Assembly: GCF_900107595.1 (NCBI RefSeq)
Contig: NZ_FNQF01000005.1
Span: 1 to 64,000 of the forward strand
Direction: 5' to 3'
Length of the DNA stretch: 64,000 nucleotides
DNA from: Psychroflexus halocasei
GTDB taxonomy: Bacteria > Bacteroidota > Bacteroidia > Flavobacteriales > Flavobacteriaceae
Every line of letters begins with the position of its first letter. The first letter of the stretch is position 1. The position numbers and the translations under genes were made by a program. The notes under the pieces are model-generated. The model made no database searches and was not told where the DNA came from. It was given only the letters and a program-made list of their open reading frames with translations. This document shows positions 61,010 through 64,000 of the stretch, one piece after another.

Positions 61010-62042
61010 GAAAGTGCTTTTAATTGAAGACGATCAAACTGTAAGAGAAAATACAGCCGAAATTTTGGAATTATCTGATTATGATGTCGAAACTGCAGCA
61101 GATGGAGAGATTGGTATTCAGAGTGCTATTCGATTTCAGCCGGATATTATAGTTTGTGATATTATGATGCCAAAATTAGATGGTTATGATGTTTTAAAAG
61201 CATTATCTCAACATCCAAAAACTAAGCGACTTCCTTTTATATTTCTATCTGCAAAAACCGATCGCAATGACGTCCGCAGAGGAATGAATCTTGGCGCAGA
61301 TGATTATTTAACAAAGCCTTTTGAAGAAGACGATTTGATACATGCGATTGAAAGCAGAATTGCAAAAACTAAAATATTACAAGAGCGAGAAATTGAAGAA
61401 GTTGAAGACTCTAATCAACTTCAGTCTTTTGAGGCCTTGAAAGAAATTATTAAAGATTTTGAAATTCAAGTTTACGATCAAAATGAAATGATTTATGAAG
61501 CTGGACAAACAGCTAATCGTGTTTTTTTAATTGAAAGAGGTGTTGTGAAAACACATCAAATCGATCAAAACGGGAAAGAGTTAACCACAGCTCTTTTTCG
61601 AGATGATAACTTTTTTGGGCAGTTAAGCTTTACTAAAACTTCAAACTATGTTGATAATGCAACTGCTATGGAAAAAACAAAGCTTTATGAAATTTCTATA
61701 GATGATTTCAGGAAGTTTTTTAATAAAAATCCACAAGTTATGTTTGAGTTCATTGATAATCTTGGCGATTCTTTAAATGAAACAAAATCTCAACTTGTAG
61801 AGATGGCTTATAGTTCTGTCCGTAAAAAAACAGCCCAAACGGTATTGGTTTTTGCTGAGCGCTTAAAGAAAAACAAGTTGAATCAAATTCGTATTTCTAG
61901 AGCAGACCTTGCTGCTGTTGCTGGAATAGCATCGGAAAGTTTAATTAGGACTTTATCTGATTTTAAAAAAAGAGGAATCATCCAAGTTGAGGGAAGAAAT
62001 ATAAAAATCCTTGACTTTGAAGCTCTAAAGAATATATCCTAA
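61002..62042 (+). CDS. response regulator with Crp/Fnr-type output (receiver-cNMP-HTH)
   Basis: A 346-residue fusion: a receiver domain (1-120; IEDD, Asp53 in IIVCDIMMPKLDG, LSAKT, TKPF), a cyclic-nucleotide-binding-like beta roll (about 155-240; MIYEAGQTANRVFLIERGVVKTHQ) and a Crp-type winged helix (about 270-340). The recognition helix reads IASESLIRTLSDFKKRG: it keeps the Glu and Arg that contact TGA in Crp/Fnr proteins but lacks Crp's extra Arg and Fnr's Ser. No Fnr-type Cys cluster is present. Overlaps the kinase gene by 8 bases. Target candidates are the TGATnnnnATCA sites at 62045 and 20788. Confidence 0.93.
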   Translation: MSKKVLLIEDDQTVRENTAEILELSDYDVETAADGEIGIQSAIRFQPDIIVCDIMMPKLDGYDVLKALSQHPKTKRLPFIFLSAKTDRNDVRRGMNLGADDYLTKPFEEDDLIHAIESRIAKTKILQEREIEEVEDSNQLQSFEALKEIIKDFEIQVYDQNEMIYEAGQTANRVFLIERGVVKTHQIDQNGKELTTALFRDDNFFGQLSFTKTSNYVDNATAMEKTKLYEISIDDFRKFFNKNPQVMFEFIDNLGDSLNETKSQLVEMAYSSVRKKTAQTVLVFAERLKKNKLNQIRISRADLAAVAGIASESLIRTLSDFKKRGIIQVEGRNIKILDFEALKNIS

Positions 62043-62044
62043 AC

Positions 62045-62058
62045 ATGATTTTTATCAT
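62045..62058. promoter_or_regulatory. Crp/Fnr-type site upstream of the universal stress gene
   Basis: ATGATTTTTATCAT is a perfect dyad with core TGATnnnnATCA. Its centre (62051.5) is 33 bases before the centre of the TACATTTG -7 box, the same distance as at dcuA, and about -41.5 from the probable start site. Confidence 0.55.
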
Positions 62059-62080
62059 AAAAAGCTAACGCTTCACCAAA

Positions 62081-62088
62081 TACATTTG
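62081..62088 (+). promoter_or_regulatory. -7 element of the universal stress gene
   Basis: TACATTTG matches TAnnTTTG exactly. No -33 TTG exists; the dyad at 62045-62058 takes the activator position. The box overlaps a possible TTG start at 62086, favouring ATG 62107. Confidence 0.5.
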
Positions 62089-62106
62089 CACCTAGACTTG
62101 CGTGTT

Positions 62107-62898
62107 ATGAATGTATTAGTGTTAACCGACTTTTCTGAAATCTCCGAACATATTTTAAAATATGCTGGGACAGTTTTGCATGACCGTGAGGTATATTTTA
62201 CACTTTTAAACATACAATTGCCATGTTCAAATTTTAATTGTCGTGGTGAGTGTAAAGATTTGACTGAACCTAAATTTGATAAAAACTTAAAAACAATTAA
62301 GCCTTTTCTAGATGAAAAGCATACAATTAAACCTTTGTTTTTAGAAGGTCGATATATCGAATCAATTCGAAAAACAGTTGAGTCTCATGAGATTGATTTA
62401 ATTATTTTAGGGAATAGTCACTCATATCAAACTTCAAATGCATCTGAACTTGACAAGAAAACTTTTGATATTATCACAAAAATTAAATGTCACGTTTTAT
62501 TGGTGTCCAAGTATAGCGAAATCAAAATTCCTGAAAAATTTGTTCTGCCAACAGATTTCTCAATATCAGTTGATCACAAATTATTCTCAATAATTAAGCA
62601 ATTATATTCAGTTGAGACAAGTGAGCTTTCCGTACTTTCCTTACCTAAATCGGATAAAATGTCTGAAAGACAATCTTTGACTAAAGAACGTATCAACAGG
62701 ATTGTCTCAAATTTAGATTTTGAATATATTAAAAATATTAATGCGGCTAACGATAATTTGCACACAGAGAAAATGTTTGACTCAGGCATAATTTTTGCTA
62801 GAAATCTCAGTATTTTTAATCGTATTTTTTCAAAATCTCACCAAACCGCACAGCACATAAGTGACAAACATTTGCCAATGTTGTTTTTGCATGGTTGA
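62107..62898 (+). CDS. universal stress protein (two Usp-like domains)
   Basis: A 263-residue protein with a UspA-like N-terminal half (MNVLVLTDFSEISEHILKYAGTVL; later DLIILGNSHSYQTS and CHVLLVSK) and a degenerate second half (KFVLPTDFSISVDHK...LPMLFLHG). The glycine-rich ATP loop GxxGx(9)GS is poorly preserved. The cluster CSNFNCRGEC near residues 46-55 has three Cys spaced CxxxxCxxxC, unusual for the family and a possible metal or redox site. A longer start at 62086 falls in the promoter, so ATG 62107 is chosen. Likely activated by the preceding regulator. Confidence 0.82.
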   Translation: MNVLVLTDFSEISEHILKYAGTVLHDREVYFTLLNIQLPCSNFNCRGECKDLTEPKFDKNLKTIKPFLDEKHTIKPLFLEGRYIESIRKTVESHEIDLIILGNSHSYQTSNASELDKKTFDIITKIKCHVLLVSKYSEIKIPEKFVLPTDFSISVDHKLFSIIKQLYSVETSELSVLSLPKSDKMSERQSLTKERINRIVSNLDFEYIKNINAANDNLHTEKMFDSGIIFARNLSIFNRIFSKSHQTAQHISDKHLPMLFLHG

Positions 62899-62939
62899 TA
62901 TCTATAAGTTTTTATATCTTTAGAAATTCAATCTGATCA

Positions 62940-64000
62940 ATGAAGAAAAAAACAAAATACCTTTTCTCGATACTTATTATTTTAGGCGTTTATGTAGCAG
63001 CTATTATTATTGCTGAATATTTTATAGAAAAAAAAGTCAATACTGAATATGATTTAAAGTACAGCCAGTTTAATCTATCATTAACGACAAATCTGAAAGT
63101 TGAAGATTTGCATTTTGTTCAAGATGGGATTGATTTAAAAGCTGAAAGTATAAAAGTGAATCTTGGCTTATGGTCAACTTTATTTTCAGATAAAACAGTG
63201 ATTAATAAAGTCGATTTACATAATGCAAAACTCAATTATACAATTCCTCAAGAAAAAAAGTCAAAGAATTCAAATTCAAAATCCTCAAAAATTGATGTCA
63301 ATCATATTTACCTAGAGAAATTCAATGCTATTATCATAAAAGAAAAAGATACAATTGCCGAAATTGCAAATGCTAACTTTGAGCTTTCAGATCCGTTAAG
63401 TGAGAATTTTAATACTTCTAATATTGACTTTTTCAGCATGGACGAATTACATTTTCGTTTGGATAAAATTCAAGATTTATCTGTTTACAATTTTGATTTT
63501 GCCAAAAATGGTTTTGACATCGATTCGCTTCATATTGATTCAGATTACACAAAGGGAAATTACATAAATCAACTTTCTAAAGAAAAGGATTTGATTATGA
63601 TGAAAAGTTATGGTTTACATTTTAATGATTTTTCATTTGATGTAGCCTCTAAGAAACTGAGCCAAATTGCTTTTAAAAATATCGCTATAGATTCTAGTCA
63701 AACGTTAATTTATCGTGATAAAACAATTGCTGATGATGAGTCTGTTAAAGAAACATATGGTCAAAAACTTCAAAATTTAGACTTTGATTTATCTATTGAT
63801 GAATTGTCAGTTGATAATTCACAATTAACATATTCTGAAAAACTGAACCAGAAGAAAACCAGTGAGATTGTTTTTAAAGACTTATCTGTAACACTGAGAA
63901 ATTTTCATAATCTCAAGGAAAAATCTGATGAGCAGATGAAACTCATTGGCTCACTTTCTTTAAGCCAAAGCTCAAAACTTGATGTTGGTATTGCGTATAA
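62940..64000 (+). CDS. AsmA-like long membrane-anchored protein, partial
   Basis: An ATG at 62940 opens a frame of at least 353 codons that is still open at the window end. One N-terminal membrane helix (LFSILIILGVYVAAIIIAEYF) is followed by a beta-rich region (FNLSLTTNLKVEDLHFVQDGIDLKAESIKVNL; later DFSFDVASKKLSQIAFKNIAI; SVDNSQLTYSEKL). The repeated pattern of short strands with DLHF and similar is that of AsmA/YhdP-like lipid-transport proteins. Only the start is visible, so the call is tentative. Confidence 0.65.
   Translation, partial: MKKKTKYLFSILIILGVYVAAIIIAEYFIEKKVNTEYDLKYSQFNLSLTTNLKVEDLHFVQDGIDLKAESIKVNLGLWSTLFSDKTVINKVDLHNAKLNYTIPQEKKSKNSNSKSSKIDVNHIYLEKFNAIIIKEKDTIAEIANANFELSDPLSENFNTSNIDFFSMDELHFRLDKIQDLSVYNFDFAKNGFDIDSLHIDSDYTKGNYINQLSKEKDLIMMKSYGLHFNDFSFDVASKKLSQIAFKNIAIDSSQTLIYRDKTIADDESVKETYGQKLQNLDFDLSIDELSVDNSQLTYSEKLNQKKTSEIVFKDLSVTLRNFHNLKEKSDEQMKLIGSLSLSQSSKLDVGIAY

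Overview
The window comes from a low-GC member of the Bacteroidetes, almost certainly a marine or environmental Flavobacteriaceae. The evidence is TAnnTTTG promoter elements, absence of clear Shine-Dalgarno sites, type A type IX secretion (T9SS) sorting domains, lipoproteins with Cys-Ser-Ser-Asp-Asp-Asp termini, LytTR regulators and ELWxxDGT repeat proteins. No rRNA, tRNA, CRISPR array, transposase or phage structural module was recognised. Layout: (1) 0.2-11.7 kb, + strand, is a copper/silver resistance island: small HYC-type membrane protein, CusA-type RND pump, TolC, DUF3347 lipoprotein, CopA-type ATPase, DUF305 protein, and a CusB-type adaptor carrying its own DUF3347 domain. (2) 11.7-14.9 kb holds a cold-shock protein, MgtC/SapB protein, AAA ATPase and secreted endonuclease-like protein. 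(3) 15.1-20.5 kb, - strand, is an asparagine/aspartate module: DcuA, AspA, periplasmic asparaginase and a porin. (4) 20.9-25.3 kb, - strand, encodes a LytTR regulator and two LytS-like kinases. (5) 25.6-40.5 kb, + strand, is an accessory surface region: ELWxxDGT/T9SS protein, beta-helix lipoproteins, a laminin-B-like lipoprotein, a decaying array of duplicated small lipoproteins and a trimeric YadA-like/S74 surface protein. (6) 40.6-42.0 kb, - strand, is a T9SS-secreted protein behind a cobalamin riboswitch. (7) 42.2-49.9 kb, - strand, is a TetR-controlled ABC-2 exporter operon with TolC and HlyD partners. (8) 50.3-52.0 kb has a lipoprotein whose start is cut off by a T-tract frameshift, and a small membrane protein. 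(9) 52.2-59.6 kb is a TPR-CHAT protease-like protein with a PKD/beta-barrel protein and lipoprotein on one strand, divergent from an ECF sigma factor and a TPR-containing putative anti-sigma factor. (10) 59.7-64 kb is a PAS kinase, a receiver-Crp/Fnr fusion regulator, a universal stress protein and the start of a long AsmA-like protein. Genes that appear to work together: the copper set moves Cu(I) out of cytoplasm and periplasm. In the aspartate set, periplasmic asparaginase makes aspartate, DcuA imports it (typically against fumarate or succinate) and AspA releases fumarate and ammonia. The dcuA and universal-stress promoters share a TGATnnnnATCA site at exactly the same distance from the -7 box, suggesting common control by a Crp/Fnr protein, possibly the receiver-Crp fusion encoded beside the stress gene. 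The best candidates for undescribed biology are the riboswitch-controlled secreted protein, the CHAT/ECF sigma locus and the duplicated, partly broken surface-lipoprotein array.
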